Positions 28,669 through 38,700 of a stretch of 64,000 nt of DNA are shown in pieces. The DNA comes from Paracyclopina nana (lineage: Eukaryota > Arthropoda > Copepoda > Cyclopoida > Cyclopettidae). The stretch is taken from positions 1,426,001 through 1,490,000 of the forward strand of contig JAGUCH010000004.1 of NCBI GenBank assembly GCA_019096065.1, read 5' to 3'. The notes under the pieces are model-generated. The model ran no database searches, was not told the DNA's origin, and saw nothing but the letters and a program-made list of their open reading frames with translations. Both the position numbers and the translations under genes were made by a program. Every line of letters starts with the position of its first letter. The stretch's first letter is position 1.

Positions 28669-30065
28669 ATGAAATCAATTCGTGGTCTAATTTACTCATT
28701 GGCTTATTTGATCAGCTTGACTCAAATGACAAATGGCATACTCAGTGGTATTGCTGTAGAATCTGTGGATTTTCGAATTGTAAATGGGGATGCAGTCAAC
28801 CAAAGTAAGACCACATTAGTTTTAAATAATATTTAAAAATGGCCAGCAGACTTTTTAAAATTGTGAGCTAGGCCAATTGTCCTATTTTGTTGCTGGCTTT
28901 GTGAGGTTGGACATTAACTCAGGATTATTTCGCCCTGAGTGCACTGGAGCAATTCTGACTAAAAGACATGTCATAACTGCAGCTCATTGCCTTCAAGGAT
29001 CCAGCAGAAATGACGCCAATCACTATAAAACCTTAAAAGTACAACTAAAAAGAATGCATTGCATATGTTCAATTATGTTTAACAATAATTCATCAAAGGT
29101 CATTGCAGGGATTTATCTTACCCAAGATGGTGACAAAATGGATATAAAAGACGCTCTTGTACATCCACTCTACAAACCTGATTCTTTGGACAAATATGAG
29201 AAATATGAGAATGATTTGGGCATTGCCTACCTATCACAAGACGTGCAAAGTTTTGCCAGTCATTATAAAGTGGCATTTTTGAGCTTGGCATCATTTATAA
29301 ATTACGCCCAGCGTGGTAACAAATTCATTACTAAAAGAAGTAAACAGTTGGCTTGAAATTGACTTGTTCAGGCTCGAATTTGAGCCCATTTTATGGCTGG
29401 GGCCAAACATACAAGAAAGTCTATGCTAATCAGCTGCATACAATGAATTTTACCATTCTCAAAGAGGGTGTGTGCACCTTCACCATCAATGCAACTGAAG
29501 GCCAACAAATGGGAGCCACCAAGGCCTTATTTTGTGGTACATCTTATGGAAGACAAGCTATCACTTGCCCTGTATTTTTTGCCTTGCACTTGACTTCTTG
29601 GCAGACATGACTTTTTCTACTTATTAGGGTGATGATGGAGGACCTCTTGTCATCCCAAACTCAGCAAAGTGATAAAAAGAGCAATTTTAAGAGCTGCAGC
29701 TTTATTAAAGTCAAAATCTTCCTTTCTTATAGTAATTGCTTTAACAGAAAAGCTCTTATCTTTTTATCACTTTTGAAAGCACTGATGTTGTTGTACTGAC
29801 TGGGCTACAAGTTGGGGAGTTTAGCTTGTGTCCAGGAGTAAATCCAAAATGCTCACTTAGAAGCTCTTACTTGTACTCGGCCTTCACGGCTTTTGTCAGC
29901 ATTCCATTTCATTCAGACTGGCTACAGAAAAATATTGGCCTCGCAGGGCGAGAATTGGATGCCTCTAGTGATGCTCATTCCTTGCATAAAATTGAAATCA
30001 TGGCACTTTTTTGTGTGTTTTTAAGATTTTTGACTATCATAGGCAAACAAAATCATAAACTTTAG
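28669..30065 (+). CDS. Serine-protease homologue, catalytic Ser replaced by Asp
   Basis: Paralogue of the adjacent minus-strand protease. Exons: 28669-28804, 28872-29315, 29372-29571, 29628-29668, 29780-30065 (368 residues). Signal peptide after MKSIRGLIYSLAYLISL; FRIVNGDAV is the activation-site equivalent. His is kept (VITAAHC) and Asp is kept (ENDLGIAYL), but the active-site motif reads CPGDDGGPLV, with Asp at the nucleophile position. All five exons stay in frame and splice cleanly, so it reads as an intact non-catalytic homologue of the kind arthropods use as cofactors in immune proteolytic cascades, not as decay. That role is inference. The C-terminus has a hydrophobic stretch (IMALFCVFLRFLTIIG), like its neighbour. 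Confidence 0.8.
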
Positions 30066-30145
30066 AAAGGAAAATGAGCCTGAATTCGTGTGACATTTTC
30101 TTTGTCAATGTACACAGGTGCGTCATGTTGTTGGTATTTTCTCTA

Positions 30146-30956
30146 CCGGTAACCGAAAATCCCTGGTGAGGTTTCAATTTCCAAATAGTTCTCAGTTTTT
30201 TTCCTCTATCAAGACTAGCATATAATAGGGAAAAACGAAATGTTATCAAAAATATTGGGAAAAGAATTGTCCAGGGGAATTTTTTCCCAGATCCTATGCA
30301 TCTTCTTTTGGGGTTGAGATTGGGATACTTTTTAGTCTGAATAGCCCTTGTAGCCTTGTGCGGCCTCAATTTGTTGTCTTAAGCGGCCTCAATTTTTAGT
30401 CTTGAACAGCCTCGAATTATCAGTCTTGAGTGGCCTCAATTTTTAGTCTTGAGCAGCCTCAATTTTTAGTCTTGAACAGCCTCGAATTATCAGTCTTGAG
30501 TGGCCTCAATTTTTACTCTTGAGCGGCCTCAATTATTAGTCTTGAGTAGCCTCAAGTTATCCGTCTTGAGTAGCCTCAATTTTGAATCTTGAGCGGCCAC
30601 AATTTTCAGTATAGAGCAGCCTCAAATTATCAGTCTTGAGCAGCCTCCATTTTTAATCTTGAGCGGCCACAATTTTCAGTATAGAGCAGCCTCAAATGAT
30701 CAGTCTTGAGCCTTTTGGCAGCATCTCCAGGCATAAAATATGGATAAGAGATACACGTATAAATTTCGACTGAAACAGTAGCCCAATCTCAAAAGAAGAT
30801 GCATTGGATCTGGGTAGAAAATTCCCCTGGCATATTTTTATCCCAATGTTGCTGATTATATTTCGTTTTTCCCTTTTTTATGCTAGTCTTGGTATAGAGA
30901 AATAAACTGAGAACTATTTGGAAATTGAAACCTTACCAGGGATTTTCGGTTACCGG
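30146..30956. mobile_element. Inverted-repeat DNA element (foldback/MITE) with minisatellite core
   Basis: Left arm about 30146-30330 and right arm about 30745-30956 are inverted copies. They share the end CCGGTAACCGAAAATCCCTGG, then TTTCAATTTCCAAATAGTTC and further stretches to about 190-210 bp. TA dinucleotides at 30144-30145 and 30957-30958 could be the target duplication. That would suit a Tc1/mariner-like or other TA-specific transposase supplied in trans. The core is a 24-bp tandem array. No coding capacity. The end CTACCGGTA is itself partly palindromic, so the exact boundary is uncertain by a few bases. Confidence 0.78.
30360..30711. repeat. Tandem minisatellite, about 15 copies of a 24-bp unit
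   Basis: Unit close to GCCTCAATTTTTAGTCTTGA plus a short variable part (GCGG/ACAG/GTGG). I count 15 copies of 23-24 bp. There is higher-order structure: copies 2-4 are repeated as 5-7, and the variant pair with GGCCACAATTTTCAGTATAG appears twice near the right end. It forms the loop between the arms of the inverted-repeat element. Confidence 0.85.
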
Positions 30957-31054
30957 TAGCTAGAAATGGGCGACTTTTTTACGCGCACGCTTTGGATGTC
31001 TTTTGCTAACGCCATCTATTGGGATTCGGGTGCAAGTGGAATCCTAATCAATAC

Positions 31055-31060
31055 TTTATT
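31055..31060 (-). terminator. Poly(A) signal of the K2P channel gene
   Basis: TTTATT on plus is AATAAA on minus, 41 nt past the stop codon at 31101. Confidence 0.6.
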
Positions 31061-31100
31061 GTAGTAGGGTTTCTGGATATAATGTGGTTCGAATATAACT

Positions 31101-32666
31101 TCAAAAGGATGCTCGTTTCACCGCAAATCGAGCATGGTTACTAATACTCTGAGTTTCTTCATCATAATAATTTCCATCATCACTTGAGGCCCCCGAAAAG
31201 TCAGAGCATCCCAGTCTGCGAATTAACCGGTTCCATAGCCTAAAGTAAGCCGGTTTTGGCCTCTTCACCACCCTGGTTCCCTTGCGCTGGATCAGCATTT
31301 TGTCTGCTTTCTTGCTGCTGCTCCCATAGCAAGTACACGAGCAGACAGAAACAGCGTCTGGTTCCCTTCCAGGATTAAACTTGCGATCCGAATGATGCCC
31401 AGCCAAAATGCGGCCATTCACAGCCATCACTTCACCATCTAGAGTGACCACATTTTGAGCTGCATCCTGCAGCTCTTCCTCCTCCTCTTCCTCCTCCAAA
31501 GACAAGATCATGAACCTGAGTACCAAGAGGTTGATGGAAGAGGACAAGGAGGCCAAGCCAATCAGTAGGAAAATGAAGGAGCAAGCCACGTAACCAGGCC
31601 GAAATTGGAGTGCTTTGTTGTTCTGCAGAGCCACAAAGTCTCCAAAGCCAATTGTGGATAAGGTGATGAAAGTGTAGTAAATGGAATCAAAAAATGACCA
31701 TCCTTCCTGTAAAGAAAACAAATAATATGCTATAGCAAGCAAGAAAAATGTGCCTTATTAGGGACTCAAAATTCCGCAAGGTGGCGCCACGGTATTTTAG
31801 GGGTGCTGATTACTCGCTGAGGTGTTCGCGAAATTTTGTTCAGTGTGGTATACGGTGAATATTGATGAAAAAAATTCATTTTTCGTCTTCAAAATTAGTG
31901 TATGGAAAACAATATCTGAATTAGGCCATAAATAAAGATTGCTTTTAAGAAGCATATTTTTGAATCTTGAGCCAAATAAGCCCCCCTGACCACTAGCGAC
32001 ACCGTGTCAGTTTACCGAACTACATTTGTCTTGCTTGCTATAATTGAAATTATGGAGGATTTGCTGCTCTCACCTGAGTGTGGTATAGTAGTGCTCCACC
32101 AGTGACTACAATTGAAGAAGTGACCACTGATGACAAAATGAGGTCAAATTCAGAAGCCTCAGTCCTTGCACAGCCAAAGGCTGATTTCAGCCTTTTGACT
32201 ATGATTGAAAATGCCTTGTTCATTCGCTCACCCATGGACTGAAACATCACCATGGCAGCTGGTATACCAACCGCAGCATACCCCATGGTAAACGTTTTGC
32301 CAAACAGGGTATTTGGTGTGCTGTGGCCATATCCAATGAGGGTCAAAACCACCAAAGCATAATAAAAGGAGCCTTGAAAAAAAAGAGAGCAGTATTATGG
32401 CTGTATTCCAATTTTGATGTACCTGCAAACTTCCACTGTGGGCCGTTCTTGTGAGGCTTTCTCTCAATGATGAGTAATTCTACGAGTTTGTAGTCTTCTT
32501 CGGTCATGTTGTATTTGGCCATGAAGTCAGCCTTGATGTCAATAAGGGCATCAAATGCATTTTCGTTGTGTGGCCCCTCGAGTGCGTCAAAAACGGCTGC
32601 TCCAATGAGTAGGTAGGTGAAAGTGGCCACAATGAGGGACAAGGTACGCACATTCCTCCGTTTCAT
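31101..32666 (-). CDS. Two-pore-domain potassium channel, TASK-like (KCNK3/9 type)
   Basis: Background K+ channel of the plasma membrane. Exons in reading order: 32666-32423, 32372-32074, 31706-31101 (382 residues). The N-terminus MKRRNVRTLSLIV and TM1 (TYLLIGAAVFDALEG) are TASK signatures. Pore 1 reads VLTLIGYGHSTP, TM2/TM3 follow, pore 2 reads TLSTIGFGD, and TM4 precedes a cytoplasmic tail with an eight-Glu run and a Cys-rich patch (VCSCTCYG). Odd: in pore 1 the Thr of the usual T-I-G-Y-G filter is Leu. Pore 2 is normal. Introns are 50 and 367 bp. Start chosen because it aligns with the TASK N-terminus exactly. Poly(A) signal at 31055-31060. Confidence 0.9.
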
Positions 32667-33568
32667 AGCTTAGCTCTGTTAGGAAAATACCATTGTTTTG
32701 GAAGCTGTATCTGTCATGTCTGCTGTTGCTGCTGCTGCTACTCACTCCTCCAGAGGCTGCTGCTGCTCTTGTAGGCGAAAGCCCCAGGAATGGAAAGCTG
32801 TAGCATACATAGCAGCCTCCACATACTCAACTATGTGCTTGAACTCGCTGCAGTAATGGTATAGCATGCGAAAGCTCACTTTAAGGGATGCTTGGTATGC
32901 TTTAACCGAAATACATTTGTACCTCTTGCCAGTTATGCCTATTTTAAAGCTAATAGTGATGATAAAGCTGACTTCCCAATATATCTTATAGCAAATGTAT
33001 CCATGTGCTTATGAAAAAGTATTTTCTTGGTGAAATGTATTGTGATCATGACATTTTTTCCATGGATTTGTAATGGTTGTAGGTATCTGGCTCTAAGTAA
33101 GCTATTTGGCAATGGCTCCTAAACAAACCTTAGCTTGGTTACTTTTTGTCACGCGACAACCAGCCAAATATAGCTAAAATCAAGCTGCCAAGCTGTAAGG
33201 GCAAAGTGCAGGGTACTGCCATGTGCCACCAAAGCTTCGTGGCATTTTCGGTGCAAAGCTTGGTGAAATCGCATGATATCAAAGCCAGCAATGGAAGAAG
33301 AAGAGGAGGAGGTTCCTACCCTATTTTCCCGGAATATTTTCCTTACGCGACCTTATTATTGTAGTGGATACAGCGGATACAGTATAATGAAGTTATGCGG
33401 CACAGTGTGTGTTTATCTTACTCATTTATGTCTTGTTTATACGCTCTCCACTTGCCTTAATGTGTGAGTGATCTGAAGTGGTCAAACTAACCTCTACAAC
33501 TTCTTAACCTTAGACTTGGCAAATACCATCAATACAGCTGTATTACACTTCAGAAGTCTTGTAGACAT
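32667..33568. other. Intergenic upstream of K2P gene
   Basis: About 900 bp containing a short CTG/CTGCTA-rich stretch (32718-32775). No convincing gene. The 5' target-site copy GACAT of the LTR element ends at 33568. Confidence 0.4.
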
Positions 33569-33865
33569 TGGTTGGTCCCGACCTCGTGGGTGACACTTAA
33601 GGCACTACTACTCGAGCTACGTCGGTTGGATCCCTGGTCTTGTACCAGGAAACCGTGAGCACTACTACGCCGAGATTTACCAGATCGAGGCGAACGTATC
33701 CACTTTGATACGAGATGTGTACTGAGTGTAATTCAGTGCAAGCTTAAGCAATACAGAAAGAATGAATGAGTGCACGCGCGCGCTGGGGTAACAAGGGAGT
33801 ATCTACTATAGCTATAATACACGTGAGAGTCAATATAGGGAAGTATGCTTCAACATGATACAACA
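33569..33865 (-). repeat. 3' LTR of the retrotransposon
   Basis: 297 bp, no differences seen against 40762-41058. Contains a GC-rich GCGCGCGC stretch and a TATAGCTATA-rich part near the outer end in reading direction. Confidence 0.95.
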
Positions 33866-33876
33866 CCTCCCCCAAG
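33866..33876 (-). other. Polypurine tract
   Basis: On the minus strand CTTGGGGGAGG lies directly before the 3' LTR (which begins TGTTGTATC on that strand); the standard plus-strand priming site. Confidence 0.75.
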
Positions 33877-34102
33877 TGGGTACGGATACCCCTGGGTAGC
33901 TGTAATCACTAACATATTAGCCTATCAATTGACCTCGAACTACTCTAATTTTGGGGCCTAGGATTTATGATATACCTAGCAAGCGAGAATTTCGATCAGA
34001 GCATAAAAAACCTAATGAAATAGAAAAATAGGAAAAATGCATAGCGTATCAAAATTCAGTTCCATCATCCGATCCAGTGTCTTCATTTCTCTATGTTGCT
34101 CT

Positions 34103-34876
34103 TCAAGGCGATGTCGTCAAAGCAACCTCCCCTCCATTGGTGCACCATATGAACATGCCAACACCAATAGCTACCATTGCAGCTACAAAAATGCCGTACT
34201 TCCGGCGATCATCTCTGGCCAACTCGTCACGCTTCAAGTCTAGGATCTTGATGACCTCGGACTTCGTGACGGAAGCTTCATCTTCGGAACCATCATCCAA
34301 TTTGCATGCCTTGTCCAGTTGACCGAATCCAATGAGCTCGGCCTCCAGCATTATGCCTTGACGGGTATATGCCTTACCGGCCCTGGCCGAGAACCCGTCG
34401 TGCTTGGCAGATTCCGCGTTCTCGTAACACGGTCTGGAGATTCTGCGGACCCCTTCGGCGTCAACAACTACCCTCAGGGGTGTCATGGGGACAATCCGAG
34501 TCCGCTTCCATTTCTTGCCAGGCGAGTTCATGGCCTTGTGGATGTTGTCGAAGATCTTGTCCAGCATTCGCCTGTAGCCATTGTACTGGTGCTTCAAATC
34601 CGCACGCAGCACATCCTTTGTCCAAATGAGGTCCCTGACCTCCTGGTTGGCCTCAGCCAGATTATGCTCCAGTTCGGTGATCCTGTACTGGGCATCATAG
34701 ACTTCCTCCTTGGCCTTCGCCAATTCGGCTTTGAGCTTGGCTACATCGTCCAGCTCATTGAGGGTGGCTACATCTAGTGGCGCTGGTGCGATCAGGCGCT
34801 CATCTATAGGTGCGTTGGGGTCCCAATCGGGATGATCCCAGTCAATGGGGGAACGGTCACCTCGGGCTTCTGACAT
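34103..34876 (-). CDS. Retrotransposon ORF4: coiled-coil protein with C-terminal membrane anchor
   Basis: 257 residues, last ORF before the 3' LTR. Residues about 40-100 are a heptad-rich coiled coil (LKAELAKAKEEVYDAQYRI). The middle is basic (KKWKRTRIVP). Near the C-terminus there is one hydrophobic helix (YGIFVAAMVAIGVGMFIW) with about ten residues after it, so a tail-anchored or single-pass protein. No signal peptide, no visible fusion peptide or furin site. I do not recognise a family. Its position is that of env in errantiviruses, but it lacks env features. Start at 34876 lies 24 bp from the stop of the previous ORF. Confidence 0.7.
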   Translation of the reverse strand: MSEARGDRSPIDWDHPDWDPNAPIDERLIAPAPLDVATLNELDDVAKLKAELAKAKEEVYDAQYRITELEHNLAEANQEVRDLIWTKDVLRADLKHQYNGYRRMLDKIFDNIHKAMNSPGKKWKRTRIVPMTPLRVVVDAEGVRRISRPCYENAESAKHDGFSARAGKAYTRQGIMLEAELIGFGQLDKACKLDDGSEDEASVTKSEVIKILDLKRDELARDDRRKYGIFVAAMVAIGVGMFIWCTNGGEVALTTSP

Positions 34877-34900
34877 GCCTGCAACACAGAGAAAAACACT

Positions 34901-35650
34901 TTAGATATTGTTGTAAGAGATGGCAAAGAGACGATTTCGCCGTCTCTGCTCCTCCTCCTGCAAGGGGGGCGAGTCAGGATGCGAAACCGTTGGTGAACTT
35001 CCCAGCGGGGAGGCTCCATAAGCCATGTTTGGCAAGCTCTGTACAACTCCTGGGAAAGGTTGATAAACCATCGGATGAGGGGTCGGGGCGATGGACATTG
35101 TCGAGGCGAAGGGCGTGACATAGGGTGACGCATAGCCTGGACAGCCATATGGGGCAGGGGCTTGTTGGGGGTAGACCGGTGGCTGCACATTTGCAGCTTG
35201 GGAGTGCATGATCAACAGTGAGTCTCTGGCCCTTTTCCTCGCGCTGGCCTTCTTCCGCCATTTCCTGAACCGCAGTCCAATCCATAGCAAAGCCATCAAA
35301 GCGCAAAAGGCCACTCCATAGAAGATCCAATGCGTGACATCTCTGCCAGTTGCCTCAGCAGCTGACTTGTCCTCCTCGCTGGAGCCTTGCGGAACCATGA
35401 TATCGATGTCCGCTAGCCTAATACCAGTGTGGCTGGTCTCATCAACAACCTGAGTCTTCGCTTTGTCGGCGCTGTTGGTTGTACTTTGACCTGATCCCAT
35501 TATAACCTCCGACCAAGTGCAATTTACAGGGGGACAATTTTTTACAATGCTTTTTGCAATTAGGGCAGCTAACTTCTCTTCGTTTTTCTTAGCCTCTTCT
35601 GCGGTCGGCGTGTTCAAAGTACCGAGCCACTGGGTGTATGTATACATCAA
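34901..35650 (-). CDS. Retrotransposon ORF3: single-pass membrane protein with possible myristoylation and PPxY motifs
   Basis: Open from 35650 (249 residues). An internal ATG at 35500 would start a protein MGSGQST, a good N-myristoylation consensus. One transmembrane helix (WIFYGVAFCALMALLWIGL) is followed by a strongly basic stretch (RFRKWRKKASARKRAR), which places the C-terminus inside the cell. The tail is Pro/Tyr-rich and includes QPPVYPQQ, a PPxY motif of the type that recruits Nedd4-family ligases to viral late domains. Function is inference; no homologue recognised. The choice between the 35650 and 35500 start is open. Confidence 0.7.
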   Translation of the reverse strand: MMYTYTQWLGTLNTPTAEEAKKNEEKLAALIAKSIVKNCPPVNCTWSEVIMGSGQSTTNSADKAKTQVVDETSHTGIRLADIDIMVPQGSSEEDKSAAEATGRDVTHWIFYGVAFCALMALLWIGLRFRKWRKKASARKRARDSLLIMHSQAANVQPPVYPQQAPAPYGCPGYASPYVTPFASTMSIAPTPHPMVYQPFPGVVQSLPNMAYGASPLGSSPTVSHPDSPPLQEEEQRRRNRLFAISYNNI

Positions 35651-35740
35651 AAAAGACTTACTGAGTGCTGATGGAAATGTTCTCCTGGAGAAGGTGCTGC
35701 TGCAAAAGCTGGGCGTTGAGTGAGGTGCTTTACTTACTAG

Positions 35741-38700
35741 TCATAACGATGCATTTGCATCGAGGTCAGCCGTCTTATGCTTGCGTAAGAAGCGCTTGTT
35801 CCTCACACTGATCACGCCATCATCATTTTTGATGACGTAGCTTCTACCGGAATGCCGAACTTCGAGGATGACTCCGAACTCCTCCCATAGCTTAGTAAGT
35901 GCATTTTGCATGCGCACTTTTTCCCCCACCTTGAAATCTGGAATGATCTCGTTTGGCAATTGCTTCTTTTCAGCTCTGGGTTCTGGCATCTCAAGCTTTG
36001 TCATCTCATGCAAGATTGGTAATTTCGTCCTTAAATGACGGCCCAAAAACATCTTCGCAGGGGATTTGCCGTCTGCTCGTGCCAGATTTCGAAATTCCAG
36101 CACAGCGGCATTCATCTCCCTTAGGGTCTTGGTTTTCATAACCAGCCTTTTCATGTTTTTCACACTAGCTTCCGCGGTCCCATTGGACTCGTGGTGATAA
36201 GGGCTGCTGGTGGTGGCAATTATGCCATGCTCTTTACAAAACTCACGCATTTCATGAGAGGTGAAGCATCCAGCATTGTCGGATCTCATCACGATCGGGT
36301 ACCCAAATGTGGCAAAAATGATCGTCAACTTCTTGATGATTTCCTCACTAGTGTATCTTACCATCTTGAAAATCCAAGGCCAACCACTGAAGGTGTCCAC
36401 AACTATTAAATAGTCTGCCCCTTCATGATGGCCCAAATCCATTGCAATACTCTGCATTGGGGCCGTTGGTACCATGTTCTCGCCTTCTTCATCATGCGGT
36501 AAAGAGGCCATGTACTTTTGGCACATTTCGCACTCTTCTACTGATTGTCTGATATCCTTGGTCATACCACTCCAATAGTAGAATTGTCTGGCCGTAGCCA
36601 GGCTCTTCGTTTGCCCAGGATGCGCAATATGAAGAGTCCTCAAGATGAATGGACGTGCTTCCTTTGGTACGAAGACACGTTTCCCATCAATGACAACCAT
36701 TCCATCTTGGACTGAAAGCTGCCCCCAAAGGTTTTGGGGCACCAGCTTTAATGCATGAATGGCCACACCCTTCTTCTTATGATGATGAAGGTCTTCCTGG
36801 ATGGCCTCAATTAGATCCTGATACTCCTTGTCAGCTCTTGCTGCATCATGGATTTCTTGGAATGCCGGATCTTCTTGTGCTGAGACAGAGGGGGCTGAGA
36901 TTACGCTGATCTTTGAGTTCTTCAAAGTTTCTGTTTCTTCAGCGTCTGGGTGGTCATCTGAGAAGTTAATGGGATGTCTTGACAAGGCATCTGCAATGAA
37001 GTTTAACTTCCCCTCAAGGTAGACCAAATCGAAGTTGAACGGTAGTAGCCTCTCCCTAAGCCTCAAGAGTCTGGAGTTAGTGATTTCTGCCATGTCCTTA
37101 TTCATAATACCAAGTAAAGGCTTGTGGTCAGTCTTCACCAAAAATTTTGGGCAGCCATGCAGAAAATGCGAGCTCTTCTCACATCCATAGACTATTCCCA
37201 GCAACTCCAGCTCAATAGTTGCATAATTCTTCTCAGCAGCGGAGTTGACCTTGGACCCACAGGTAATCAGGTAGCTCCTGTCCGGGTCTTTTGGGTCATA
37301 CTGAGTTAGAATGTAGCCGATGCCATATAACCTGCTGGCATCCGTTGTCAACACTGTGGTCTTGTTGACATCAAAATGCTTCACCAACAAAGGTCCGGTC
37401 AGGATCTTCTTCAGCTGGTTGAAGTCTTCTTCGTGTCTTGGTAACCACTGAAACTGAACTTTGGCCTTGGTTAGCTCCCTCAATGAAGCTGACATGTGGG
37501 CCAAATCAGGCAAGAAACTTCCTAAAGTTTGAGCCAATCCCAAAAAGCTTCGCACATCCGACTGGTTGGCTGGCCTTGGGTACTCCCTGATTGCTTTCAA
37601 GTTGTCATCGTGTGGTTCTACACCATTCTTGCTGACCATGAATCCAGCAAACTTGACACGTTCACCCATGTGCAGCTTTTTGGGTGATAAGCTGACACCA
37701 TAGGTTTTGCAGTTGCTGAGGAGGACATCCAGATTGTGCAGGGCTTCCTGCTCTGTTTCCCCCCAGATGAGGACATCATCGACCAATTTGACTCCCTTTC
37801 CGTTCAGGCCAGTCATGATCATGTCGCTCCTGCAGCACCACTCATCGCTGGAAGATGTGAGCCCCATGGGAGCTCTCACATAACGGAATCTTCCCTGTGG
37901 TAGCAAAAATGTAGTCAAGTAGGATGACTTTTCTTCCAACTTGATCTGGTGGTATCCCTGCGCACAGTCTCCGACCACAAACCACTGAGCCTTTGCAGGG
38001 ATGCTCTTCAACAAATGGAATGCAGACGTAAAGGGGTGGGTTGGTCTCTTCACGTACTTGTTCAGCTGAACGAAGTCCGTAACCAATCTGACTGATTTGC
38101 CATCAGACTTGATGACAAAGAAACCTCTAGAGGTCCAATCTGTCATCTCCCCTGGCTTCAGCTTCTTGACAATGTCGGCATCCTCCAAATCCTTAATGCA
38201 CTTGTCCGCCGCTGCTTTGAGATGCACCGGTATGGCATTGGTTGAAGAGATCCTCATAGGTTTTATGTCCCCATCCACTAGGTGGATCTTCATGGGTTCA
38301 CCCTTCATAAACCTAGTTTTGTCAAGCTTGTCTGCAAAGACCTCTGTATATTTGAGCTTCAAGCTCTCCAGGGTCATATCCATTGTGGTTGCTGCGATTG
38401 CCGTGGAGTTAATGTTTAGGCCAACCACGCCTAATATCTCCAGTGTCTGCCAGTCGACAATCACCTCTTCATCGTCACCAAGTGAAGCGACCACTGCATT
38501 GGTTACTACAACCACTTTCATGCCACGTGATATTGCAATCTCACATGTTCTGCTCGTCTTCACTTCGGTGCCATCAACGCTCCTGACGGTCTCCGGATTG
38601 GGATATATTGGCATCCCCATCTCCGCTGCAACTTTCTCATCAACCACAGTAATGGTTGCTCCAGTATCTGGCAGGCAATACGTAGAGAAAGCAGACCCTA

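Noticed and set aside
29628..29675. Apparent early stop after GDDGGP that would make the protease a pseudogene
   Set aside because: A GT donor inside the codons before the stop splices in phase to 29780, giving a complete C-terminal part.
34319..34777. 152-codon plus-strand frame inside the LTR element
   Set aside because: Antisense of ORF4, which has a coiled coil and a membrane anchor and fits the element's direction.
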